64,000 bases of DNA from Pilasporangium apinafurcum (taxonomy: Eukaryota; Oomycota; Peronosporomycetes; Pythiales; Pythiaceae). Positions within the stretch are counted from its first letter, which is position 1; each line of letters begins with the position of its first letter. The position numbers and the translations under genes are program-made. The stretch is taken from contig BCKE01000001.1 of NCBI GenBank assembly GCA_001600495.1, positions 139,715-203,714 on the forward strand, in the 5' to 3' direction. The notes under the pieces are model-generated. The model was given only the letters and a program-made list of their open reading frames with translations. It was not told the DNA's origin and did no database searches. Below are positions 25,955 to 36,235 of this stretch, piece after piece.

Positions 25955-26664
25955 CTAAAGGCGTGGGTAGAAAGGTTTGATTCCAAACTGTACAACCGTC
26001 ATCAACCCCGCACCAAGTGCACCGGCAAGCACCATCGCCTTAGGACCCGCTATATACCAGGCAAAACAAGTTCCCATAAGAAAATTGACCAATTATCACC
26101 ACTCGCGAATCAAACACAAAGCATACCTGTAGATTTGTAGAAGGCACCAGTCGCAGCCGAAGCCACAATCGGTGTAATCTGATCAAACTTAACAATGTTT
26201 TCCAGCTCAACCGAATCCGCCGCATACTCAAAAGCCTTGTAGATCATCGCTAAGCACCCGAGTGCATTGCCCGCTTTCGAGCCACGCATAGCAGCACCGT
26301 TCATCAGCGAGTTCATACGAATTTTGAATTTGGTGCTTGGTGATCGACCAAATCCTTGCACTGCGCCAAAAGCGCCACCACCGATGATCCCTGTGAAGTA
26401 TGCCGTTCCGCAAGACCCGCTCATCTGTTCCATAAACGGACGTCCAGTTTTATCATAGTCAAGGTAATCAGCTGCGTCATCGTCGAACCCCGCGACACCG
26501 AAAACTGGCGCAATCGAGCCAATGTCGATACTGCCAGATGGAATTGTGGGCAACACGGGGAAATCCAGCCCCGCACTGGAGCTCGAGTCAAAGCCTGTGC
26601 TGGCCGTCGATGATGACAATTCCTGCCACCGGTCGTCCGAGTTCCATGGGTTGCTGCTTGCCAT
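25955..26664 (-). CDS. TIMM23: Mitochondrial import channel subunit Tim23
   Basis: Exons 26664-26127 and 26049-25955, 210 residues. Tim23 forms the presequence translocase core in the inner mitochondrial membrane. A Ser-rich, acidic intermembrane-space domain of about 80 residues is followed by the Tim17/22/23 core: GTAYFTGIIGGGAFGAVQGF, RGSKAGNALGCLAMIYKAFE and TPIVASAATGAFYKSTAGPK, with Gly-rich membrane helices. The KST-GPK segment and length place it with Tim23 rather than Tim17 or Tim22. The ATG at 26664 (MASSNPWN) is chosen; the frame is open a little further upstream but without ATG. Confidence 0.9.
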
Positions 26665-27233
26665 CTTTCCTGGGTTTTTTTGCAACTACCGATCGTCTAA
26701 TCTCTTGCGCTTCTGGTGTTGCTGTGCACGAGAGAGAGGGAGGAGCAGCAAGTGTGTCCTTCGTCCCAATTACGAAATCAATGGCCTTCCAGAAGGAGGA
26801 CAGAGCGATTGTGGCATTTGTTGGGTGGGACCGGTCCACCTCTGCCGAGCCGGTTTCTCCAAAGGGATAGACATGCAAACGTTCAGGTGGGACACAGACG
26901 TGTACCGTACTACTCAAAATTGGGTGCTTCAACCAATTTTTTTACTATTCAACTATTGCGGGACACTAATTGTTTTGTGACCCACGGTACCACCAGAATA
27001 TCACGCCAAAATCGAAAAAACGAAACCGACGTTGCAGATATTCACGTTCAGAAGATCTTTTTTTTTTCACAACATGATGGACAAGCACGATGAACAAAAG
27101 TGGTGTTTCGTTCACTAAACTGTCTGTATGGCTTCATTCTCCATTTTCATGCATGATGGAAAAAAAACACAATAGAAGCTGGAGCGCTGGCTCTGTCTTA
27201 AACTCCAAGCAAAAAAAAAACGTGGCTACTGCC
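26665..27233. other. Intergenic between Tim23 start and PHB2 stop
   Basis: Contains the Tim23 promoter and the PHB2 3' region. The first 200 bases look GC-richer; further on there are T runs (27058-27068) and A runs (27211-27220). Several short open frames on both strands show no family resemblance. Confidence 0.45.
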
Positions 27234-28431
27234 TTACTTCTTCTTGCCAAAGCTATTCAGAACATACAGTGAAAGAATGAGTGAGTTGCCTGGCCCCCAA
27301 GCGTACAGCATGATATGTAGACAATAAAACATACTTTTCCGAAGAAGCATCGTGCAGCAAGTTGAGCAGCAACGAATCCGAGTTCAAGTAAACCTTGTTA
27401 GCCGATCGAGAGATCACAGTGGCGATTTCCTTGGCAGCATCGAGACGACGCAATTGCACGAACGCTGGGTTGTTCTTAATAGCTTCACCAACGAGTTCAG
27501 CCGACTTGGACACACCCTGTGCGCGAATAACAGTACTCTTCTTTTCTTGCAGAGCTCTTTCAACAATGAAACGTGCTCGTTCAGCATCCTGTTGGGCTGT
27601 TCAATGCATTAATTTAACAAGTGGATGAGCAACGTAATCAGAGAGAGATACTATAAGCAGATAGGCCACATACCAACTTGCTTGGCTTCAATAGCAGCCG
27701 TGTATTCCTGACCGAACGTCAAGTGGATGATGGACACATCTTCAAGCATGATGGCAAAACGATCAGCACGTTGTTTCTACACAATAACAAATCCATCCAT
27801 GTTAAATAACCTCTACCAACATATATAAATACATTATCTGAATGGACATACCAAGTGTTGAGCAATCAAACGACTGACGTGTTCACGCTGGAAGATCAAT
27901 TCCGCAGCAGTGAATTGCGCTACAACTTGCTTGGCGACTTCGTTCACAATCGAGGGCAACACCTTGTCATCATAATCTGCATGACAATAAGCGCTTTTAT
28001 CAGACATGCGATCACTCTATCATATTTGATAGATCATACTTACCAAGACCCAGGTGAGTGTAGATCCACTGCAAACGACCACGGTCAGGCTTAGAAAGCA
28101 CACGAATGGAGATGTTGATCATCTGCAGATCCTTTGTGCCCGTCAACGAGGCATACGTGCGTGGACGCGTACGCACGTCAAAGATAATAGGACGCTGCAG
28201 CCACGGCACCAAAAAGTGCGTACCCTGTTCGATCGTCGTCTTGCCAACACCATCCACACGAGAGTAGACGATCGCACGGTGACCGGCTGGAACGTTATAG
28301 ATCGAGTGGTACAATCCGTAAGCCGCCGCTCCCGTGAAAGTTGCAAACTTGACCAACGTGACCAATGGGCCCCCGCCCTGCGGCATCTTGATCTTCTTCA
28401 TGTTCTCCATCGCCTGCTTGCCCTTATCCAT
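27234..28431 (-). CDS. PHB2: Prohibitin-2
   Basis: Five exons: 28431-28044, 27976-27852, 27776-27674, 27596-27335 and 27252-27234, giving 298 residues. PHB2 pairs with PHB1 in the inner-membrane ring complex of mitochondria. An N-terminal membrane segment ([19 protein letters not shown]) precedes the SPFH domain with [35 protein letters not shown] and [18 protein letters not shown], then the coiled coil [19 protein letters not shown]. The N-terminus with KMPQGGG and HRAIVYSR fits PHB2. The last exon is 19 nt and codes for the end of NFGKKK. Divergent from ribosomal S9 over 364 bp. Confidence 0.93.
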
Positions 28432-28795
28432 GGTTCCCTAGTTTGCTCTCACACACACTCGGCGTAATGTGTTCACCAACCAGCCAGCCACACACAAATA
28501 TCCGAGAAGAAAGAACGTGGGACCGGTTAAGCTACACTTCCGAACCGGTTACATTTGCCATTGATACCGTACATCATCTCAATAGTGCTCTATTTTGCAT
28601 TTCAACCCAGGAGCTCCAAACAAAATGGATTGAGGGTAGGGTTATTTATTTATTGGTTGAAATTGAAAAAAGTTGTGATTGATTGGCTATTTGTAATTGG
28701 TGGTTGGCTGGTGGTGAGCTCCTGCGCGGGCGCTGCCTTCCCCTCAGGCAAAGCTTCTCACTCCCATCGCATTCGCATAGCAGCAAGCCGTCAAA
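28432..28795. promoter_or_regulatory. Divergent promoter PHB2 / RPS9 with 30 bp ATTGG pair
   Basis: ATTGG boxes at 28652 and 28682 are exactly 30 bp apart, and a third lies at 28696. The second pair member is 114 bp before the S9 start. The same 30 bp arrangement is seen before three of the four membrane paralogues. Confidence 0.55.
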
Positions 28796-29461
28796 ATGCC
28801 GAAGATTTCGCGTCATCGCAATTACCGTAAGACCTACCGTACGCCCTCGCGCGCGTTCGAAAAGGAACGTCTCGACCAGGAACTTAAGTTGCTCGGCGAG
28901 TACGGTCTCCGCTGCAAGCGTGAGATCTGGCGCGTGCAATATGCGCTCTCGAAGCTCCGTAAGGCTGCTCGTGAGTTGCTCACCTTGGACGCCAAGGACC
29001 CCAAGCGTCTTTTCGAAGGTGCTGCGTTGTTGCGTCGCCTGAAGCGCTATGGTTTGCTTTCGGAAGAGGAAAACGAATTGGATTTCGTCCTCCGTTTGAA
29101 CGTTCAGAAGCTTTTGGAACGTCGTCTGCAGACCAAGGTCTTCAAGCAGGGTCTCGCCAAGTCGGTCCACCACGCCCGTGTCCTAATCAAGCAGCGCCAC
29201 ATCCGTGTTGGCAAGCAATTGGTGGATGTCCCATCGTTCATGGTCCGCCTGGACTCTGAAAAGCACATTGACTTTGCGGTCACCTCTCCTTACGGCCAGG
29301 GTCGTCCGGTACGAATTTATTTTATTTTTTGTCATGTGGAGAAAAATATGCGCATTTAGCTAATTGATGTATTTTCTTTTTAACAGGGTCGTGTTGCTCG
29401 CCGACGAGCTGCACAGCGTGCTGCTGCGGCCAGCGGTGGCGCGGAAGAAGACGACGAATAA
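28796..29461 (+). CDS. RPS9: 40S ribosomal protein S9 (uS4)
   Basis: Exons 28796-29308 and 29387-29461, 195 residues. uS4 binds 18S rRNA near the mRNA entry tunnel and is an early assembly protein. The start [20 protein letters not shown] and the S4 RNA-binding domain ([20 protein letters not shown] then [18 protein letters not shown]) are typical. The codon bias is strong and GC-ended (CGT, AAG, CTC, GTC), as expected for a highly expressed gene. The C-terminus is basic then ends in an acidic EEDDE tail. Convergent with VPS41. Confidence 0.97.
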
Positions 29462-29802
29462 GCTGCTTGTGGCAACTTTGTAGCTGGCAAGTAGTTGTTG
29501 GTATGATTTGGCGGAACCTCGTGACTACGTTGCACACATAGTCCATGGAATATCAACGGCGCGTGTGATGTTTTTCTCTGATTTTGTGGAGCACGACGTG
29601 CCTGCGATAATAAAATATCATGCGAAATTTGGGGACTTGACTTGTGCTGCGCGTCTGCTTGAAGTAGCCTTCGTTCCTTTCTTTCGACAGTCATCTAGCC
29701 GTATAACGAAGCAGACAGCGCTAACGAGAATGGCAGCGACAGCGAACAAGTGGCATACAATTCCATTTTTTCACAGACATTACAGCAACTACAATTGATT
29801 GT
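29462..29802. other. Intergenic, convergent 3' ends of RPS9 and VPS41
   Basis: No gene seen; mixed composition, presumably two 3' untranslated regions. Confidence 0.45.
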
Positions 29803-32800
29803 TCACACAGACATGTTGGTCATCAAAATATCTTTGGCACGCTGTAGCTGATTTTCAGTGATTCCTCGTGTTGGTGGTGCCATTGCAAGCGCTTCGATTT
29901 GCTGACTAAGGCCACCTGTGCGAGCATATGCGCGTGTGCTGTGATCACACACAAAGCACCCAAGCGCTTCACGGAGTGCACTCAGATCTCCGCTTTCTAC
30001 TACTTCCAGCCGCTTCCACATGCGCATTTTTTCTTCTAGACACGGCAGATGGTAACAATGGCCGCACTCGAACACACAGACGTGAATGCTTTCTTTGCCC
30101 GATGTTGGTGCACGTAACACTTCGTTGCAAATCGAACATTGTTTCTTCGCTGCTACACGCCGCGCCCGTTTGTGTGCTGTGACTTGACGGTGCAATAACT
30201 GCACGCGATCATTTTCAAACACCTTACTGCATCCTACGCACAGATTTTGCTGTACAAATGAATAACAGGTGGTCATTCTCAAAGTCAAGTAACCCACAGA
30301 AAAGACAGTGTTACCACTGACCTGGATACGGTAGTTGGTAATGATCGCTACCAGTTTCTCTTTGAGTTGATCAATTTCCATGTCTTCTGGAATCTATGAA
30401 GATGATCATACCACAATCAGCACCATCATCGAAAGTAGCATCATAAGCATATATAAGCTTACTTTGCGTATCAGTTTGATTGGATCAATCTTGTGCTGCG
30501 ACGCAAATCTGAGCAATTCCTCGACATTTTCTTTGCTCGTCAAGCTTAAATCAATGAGGTAGTCCCACAAGCTTTCATCGTTTGCCTGCAATATAAAACA
30601 ATGTTAATGAGCAAATTGATACATTTCCATGAAATTTGTTGATTGAACGCACTTGGACAAATTGAATCGCCTGATTGATGTCTCGCATCTGGGTGAGAAT
30701 GAGATCAAGGGCTTTCTTATGATGCCCCATTCGACCCAGAATATAGATCATTGCATCCCATAGTGGAGGCTCACGATCGCTGCAATACGTATACGCCTAG
30801 AATAACACAAACATTGCCATCACTCAAGTGGCAGTAGAAAGAATAGATCACAACGACAGTTATTACCTTATCCAATGGAACAAAATTGCTGGTTTGGAGG
30901 AACTTCAACAAATACGAGGGATTGAATTCTGTATAGAGAGCCACTTGGGTTTCATGGAGCGAAGAGTAAACTTCTGTGTTGTACCCACTTGGGCGATTCA
31001 CGAAAAGTTCGTGCAAGTACTCGTGCAGTAACTCCCGATCATGTTCCAACTGTTTCACAACATCGAAAATCTTGAGCTGCTCAGTTTGATTCACTAACAT
31101 TCGCACAGCACTGGCCCGATCGATTTGCATCAAATTCACAATCTTATTCTGTACCAATGACCACAATTGATGCTCCGTGATGAGCTTAAACGCATGGTCT
31201 TTGTTGGTACAAAATGCACCTTGGCTCAAGTAAATGCGCAATGCATGATCAAATTGATCTGTCGCTGTATACAGCTCAGCGAGCGCTTCCATAACGTATG
31301 AGGTTTCAATACTGATTTTCTCTGAATCGGATTCAGCAATGCGACGTCGACGTACGACTACTTCGAGCTGGTTGATCCACGCTTGCGCATCATACAGCGG
31401 CTCAAACACAAAGGCTGTCTCAGTATATTCAGGAGCAGCAGTATCTGGTTGAACAACGTCCTGTTGTCTCGGCTTTGGCCATTTGCGGATGATCTCCAGC
31501 AATTGCCCAGGATCAGAATCAAGAAAATGCTTTAGCACCATTTCATATTGTGCCCTGGGCAAACGGGGACTGGTGGTTGGAATGTATTTCGCGATCGCGC
31601 TCAGTTGCCCGCGCTGTGCAAACACGTACACAAATTTTTCCCACATTTTGGCGTATTTATCACCAACAAATAGACGTTTGATCTCCTCTGCCGCTTTCTT
31701 GAACTGTTTCTTCTTCATCAGTTCGCCCAAGTAATATTCCATTAGCTCCTCCAGTGATTGTCTTCGTAACGATTTGGGATCCTTCAGCGCCACTTCTAAT
31801 GCCTTTTCATAATGCTTTCTGGACAATGCCCATTGAACACGATCATCGACATCACGCAAGCGGCAAATCACGACATCTTTTGGGGTGCATATATAAGACA
31901 ATTTCCCATATCCAACATCATAGATCGATGCTTGTGGTGACGTTTCCAACACATTCGAAGTTGTATACTGCAGTGAAGGCATCTTGTAGTCCGATGCACG
32001 GAGACGCTTGTAACCTTTCAGATTTAAAATATCGGCAGACACTTGTTTACCATCCAATCGCACCACGTGCACCTCTGGAAACGGCATTTCCGCGCTTTCA
32101 CCCTCGCCAGCTACCGAGCGTTGCTCCCTTGAGAGTTTCACAGGGCTCTGTGATACTGGGGCTGGTGCGGACCCTGGTGGGCGAAATGCCAACACACAGA
32201 CTGCTGTTTCTCCCCATCCACTGATTCCGGCGACAAAGAAGTCAAATGAGATCAACGCAACCACTTCTGCCGTAATCGTTCCTGGCGCCAACTCCTGAGT
32301 AGTTACGGCAGCCGATGTCGGTGATGAAGCAGTCACTCTCTTGAATTTTACCACCCGCAGCGTGTGAGCCCAAGCGACTAGCAGTGTGGTACTCGACTGC
32401 CATTCCAAATGACACCGGCAGAGCTCCATCGGTGGGCAATTCGGTGGTCGTTCTATATATGTCACCCGCTGATCCTTTTCAGTGTCGTAGACCTTGACCC
32501 CCCAGTCGTTCGCCCACGCCACAAGGCCATCTTTCCATCGAATATTATGTACAGGTCCTTCGCCCTCATGCACAGTCTGCTCTTTATCTATGATCCAGCC
32601 TTTCTTATTGATAATCAGTTGCCCAGCGACGCCACCACACGCGAAACTGCGTTCACGTCTCAACGCGTATCGGTCCTCAAGCTGCACTGTGTAAATAGCA
32701 CTAAAATAATTGAAAATATTGACTTCGCCACCCGTACTCGACACAGACACATGCTGATTCACCGGTGCGTTCGACGTTGTATTCGCATAGCTTGCCATTG

Positions 32801-33350
32801 CGCCATTTGCTGCAGGAGAATTAGAGAACAACGAATACACCGCAACGGTACCATCGTCAGAGCACGAGGCAATATACTGCAAATAAATAATTAAAAGAAT
32901 AATGAGCAAATATCATCTTCATCCTGGGCTAACTTCGCCTTTCCTGTTCGTACCTGCCCGGTTTCGTCGATACACACTTGATTGACTTTCTTGTAATGCT
33001 GATGCAGTCGCCGAATAAACTTTCCATCCAGTTCCAATAGCAGCACATTCCCATTGTAAGTGCCGACACATACAAAATTCACGTGAAGCGCGATGCAACT
33101 GAGCGAATCGTCTTTAAAAATCGCATGGAAATGACCACCGACACGTTCGTATTTCAAGAGCGGTTCCTGTTGCACCTCAGTCTCCTGTGCAAGCAATGAT
33201 ATAATGATAGACCCCCACAGCAGTCATTAGCATACGCGTACACCATCAAACCGCCCATTCTATCACTCTGCTATGTTTCTTTTGACTTTTTTTTACCTCT
33301 CCAGAGGGCGGCGTCGGTGGATCCTCCTCCACTGAAGTCGCAGGTGTCAT
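29803..33350 (-). CDS. VPS41: Vacuolar sorting protein VPS41 (HOPS subunit)
   Basis: Seven exons: 33350-33297, 33184-32954, 32876-30867, 30796-30653, 30585-30463, 30393-30322 and 30249-29803, all in phase 0, giving 1026 residues. VPS41 is the HOPS subunit that tethers late endosomes to the vacuole. The N-terminal beta-propeller begins LLKYERVGGHF and contains CSDDGTVAVYSLFS and HEGEGPVHNIRWKDGLVAWA. A long alpha-solenoid (clathrin-heavy-chain-like repeat) follows, with ALAELYTATDQFDHALRIYL. The C-terminus holds a RING-H2-type zinc domain (CSICNEVL, CGHCYHLPC, CFVCD). The length exceeds human VPS41 (854) because of inserts in the propeller. Confidence 0.93.
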
Positions 33351-33725
33351 GTGCGAAAGATTCTTTTTCATGCTATGATGAAGACTTTAGCCACAAAATC
33401 GAAGAAAAAGACCAATGCCCGCCAGAAGGTGACACGAAGGTAACTAAAATATTCCGCCCAAGAATGATGGTGCATTGGATGCTAAAAAAGCACACGAGCT
33501 TACAGTATGGCATAGGTTAACGCTGATATTCGATTAGGGCATCGTGCTATTTTTGAAATGGGTTCAATAATCCAGATTAAATATATGAACCCACAAGCTG
33601 TAATAAAACACAAATTACCCAGAAATAAAATCCATAGCGATGGGTACATGTTCTTTAAATCAAACCGAAGTCAAGCATTTCCTTCGGCTCAGTTATCAAT
33701 TTGCTGCGCTTCTGATCGACATACC
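33351..33725. promoter_or_regulatory. Divergent intergenic region, VPS41 / Gly-rich membrane protein
   Basis: No gene seen. The frame of the downstream gene is open from 33558, but the ATG at 33726 starts directly before the hydrophobic segment and is preferred. Confidence 0.4.
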
Positions 33726-34172
33726 ATGACAGACTTGTGGTTCATCTGGATAATCGTTCCGATCTTCATCGTGTTCGTTGTTGCATTTGTGCTCACCATT
33801 TGCGGATGCTGTGCGCGCTATCCGAAAGCCCAGTACGCACATTCAGCAGCTTCTAATGCCAACGTAAACTCACGATTTGGGCAAACAGCATCCAGTGACC
33901 ATACTGTCTACCAAAACACGATGGATTTTGCGGGTGAATGGGGAGGAGGCAGCAACAACTATTACACGTATCATCATCATCATGACGGAGGTGGCCACGG
34001 TGGAGGTCATCACGATGGAGGTCATCACGATGGAGGTTATACTGGTGGTGGTGGATATACTGGTGATGGTGGATATACTGGTGATGGTGGCTGTTCAGCT
34101 GGAGACAGTGGCGGAGGTGGTGGCGGTGGTGGAGATAGTGGCGGAGGTGGTGGCGGTGGAGGAGATTGCTAG
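33726..34172 (+). CDS. Single-pass membrane protein with His/Gly-rich tail, member 1
   Basis: 148 residues, intronless. Residues 4-26 are a hydrophobic helix (LWFIWIIVPIFIVFVVAFVL) ended by a CGCCARY motif. After a polar linker the last 75 residues are His/Gly/Asp-rich: HHHHDGGGHGGG repeats, GYTGDGG repeats, and two copies of DSGGGGGGGG, ending DC. Such tails can bind metal ions. A second gene 1.1 kb downstream has the same plan. No known family recognised; possible surface or wall-associated protein. Confidence 0.65.
   Translation: MTDLWFIWIIVPIFIVFVVAFVLTICGCCARYPKAQYAHSAASNANVNSRFGQTASSDHTVYQNTMDFAGEWGGGSNNYYTYHHHHDGGGHGGGHHDGGHHDGGYTGGGGYTGDGGYTGDGGCSAGDSGGGGGGGGDSGGGGGGGGDC
33990..34166 (+). 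repeat. Coding minisatellite (Gly/His repeats)
   Basis: Short tandem units inside the gene above: GATGGAGGTCATCAC repeated, then GGATATACTGGTGATGGT repeated, then two copies of a 30-base unit coding D-S-G8. These units are prone to copy-number change. Confidence 0.8.
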
Positions 34173-35284
34173 GTTTCAACATCATTACACAATATGGAAC
34201 TCTCAGTCATATGAGTCGACTGACGATAAAGGCTACCGAATGGGTTGATCGCCACAGATGTGAAGTGGAACTGCTTCAGCAACGTAGTCGACGTCTTCGC
34301 TCGACTATTAATTACGACGGACTTGAAGCTGATAGCAAGCACAAAACTCTTTACTGTCTACTCAATAGATGGCAGGCGAGTTCATTATGAAGGTTACGAA
34401 CATCACGATATCCATGCTGCAAGTCTAAATAAATGTATACTGAACTTTGTATCTTGATCTTCTAAAGTGTCCATTATAAATGAGCTCATGAAAAACGATC
34501 TTCGATTTTTGAAAACGTATTATGAAAAGAGGAGTTGGCAGAAATTAGGCATTTTATGAAAGATACTGGAAACACATATGGACTGTCAGAGGATCATGAT
34601 ATGTACATGTAGATCCTGACTAGAAACCTACATACAGAAAGCTGCTTTAAATCAAAAGCGTGGCTAGGATCACCAATTCTTGGAGTCGTTATCGTTCCTC
34701 TCCATCTGCATGTATGAACTTACAAAGAGTTGGAAGTGGCCGCTGCGCTACAGTCGTTGCCAAGTGAACCAGTCCACGCGATTTCAATGAATGAATACAC
34801 TTAAATCTACAGCAACTGGTTTGTCAAAAGAGTACGCAGTTTTTTTTTGCACATTTCAAACCGTCCAGACTCGTGTTTTCGTTCTATTCTTCTGCAGCAT
34901 GCTGTGCAAACACGTTCTCTATAACCGCAACGTCCGAGGTACTGCCTGTTAAATACTGCGACATTAATCAAGCCATCAAAGCAAAATTTTTGTTACATTT
35001 CTTGGACAGGCAGTGAATCCATTTATCCGTGATGTACTTGATTAATTTTATTTTTTGAATAGGTACACTGCATTGAATCCATATCTACATCCAATTGACG
35101 CCTGCGTAATGAGCTGGAGAACACAAAGAATTGGCCTCATGGAAGCTCTTTTTGATATCTATATCTGTGATTGTTCGGGGGAAGTTCAAACACACCCACA
35201 AAACTCGAGAATGACTAGTTGATAATAAACATTAGTGCACACTCTCTATCTACTAGAGTCAGGGGTTAGTTTGCAATTTTCGCA
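34173..35284. other. Long spacer between the two Gly-tail genes
   Basis: About 1.1 kb with no gene recognised. A 74-codon open frame at 34166-34390 shows no family resemblance. The rest is AT-rich, with a 10-T run near 34841. Confidence 0.4.
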
Positions 35285-35782
35285 ATGGGCAACGCGTGGA
35301 TCATATGGACAGTTATTGGCAGTGTTTTTGGTGTTGCCATTCTCTGTGGTCTTGGATACTTTGGCTATCGATATAAACAACGCAACCAAGATGCCATCAA
35401 GAGTACAACAGATTTGCCTACTACCGCCACTAATGCTGCTGAAGATACTCCTTATTCTATTATAACGGAGTTGGCCCAGCCCTCGACTACAGTGTCTCCT
35501 CCTGTTAGTGAAAGCAACACTGCGGTAGCCCCGAAGCCGACAGCTAGATCGACCGTCACAACGAATGCCGTGAAAAAGAATCCCCGTCCAGCGAAGACGG
35601 TGAACTACAAGTCGTCAAAAGCTAAGCCCTCAACAGTTAGAACCTACGGTAACTATTCGGCGTCTGGTGGCTTTAGTGACTGGAGCGGTTTTGACAGCGG
35701 TTTGAGTGATGGATGCGGCTTCGGTGATGGAGGAGGCTGTAGTGGTGGAGGGGACGGTGGCGGAGGAGGGGGAGGTGACTAA
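35285..35782 (+). CDS. Single-pass membrane protein with Gly-rich tail, member 2
   Basis: 165 residues, intronless. A start MGNAWIIWTVIGSVFGVAIL leads into one hydrophobic helix ended by GYRYKQRNQ (basic, cytosolic-side residues). A Ser/Thr/Pro-rich stretch follows, then a Gly/Ser/Asp tail (GFSDWSGFDSGLSDGCGFGD, then a poly-Gly end). Topology, tail composition and position match member 1, though sequence identity outside the tail is low. Its function is unknown. Confidence 0.65.
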   Translation: MGNAWIIWTVIGSVFGVAILCGLGYFGYRYKQRNQDAIKSTTDLPTTATNAAEDTPYSIITELAQPSTTVSPPVSESNTAVAPKPTARSTVTTNAVKKNPRPAKTVNYKSSKAKPSTVRTYGNYSASGGFSDWSGFDSGLSDGCGFGDGGGCSGGGDGGGGGGGD

Positions 35783-36235
35783 ACATCCTCATGAGGACGA
35801 AAACCGATCGCATGCAGAGTATAAGGCATAGGTTGCCTTTATCATGAGGACCGCGGGACCTTTACGCAGGGAAGAACATGGTAAATTGAAAGACAAGTTG
35901 CTCCGCGATTTCTGTTTTGTAGTATGGCTTTTGTGGATGGTGTTGATCAGTTTGTAAGTTAGCTTAACTACTAGACATTGTGCACAAACACATGTAAAGC
36001 CATGCTTCGTTTTCTGTAGACGAACGACAGAATAAACGACATATTTGCGTCACTATAAAGTGGATCGAGAGATTTTTTTGCTTAATAGAACTGTAACAGA
36101 AGAAAGAACGTTTGGGGCGTCAGTTAGTAGTGAAGGTGACACAACAGCCCCAGAAATGCTTGTCAAGGCTAAAGTATATTGAACGATATTCAATCTTGTT
36201 AGTCGTCAGACTAGAATAGCCGAACTCGCGGTTCC
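35783..36235. other. Intergenic, convergent 3' ends
   Basis: Between the Gly-tail gene and the CD36-family gene. No gene seen. Confidence 0.4.

Noticed and set aside
25860-25957. Open frame continuing about 33 codons past the Tim23 stop, suggesting read-through
   Set aside because: An open run of this length is expected by chance; the protein already ends at the normal Tim23 C-terminus and no read-through signal is seen.
26716-27093. Plus-strand frame upstream of Tim23
   Set aside because: No resemblance to a known protein, no splice signals and biased composition; kept as promoter sequence.
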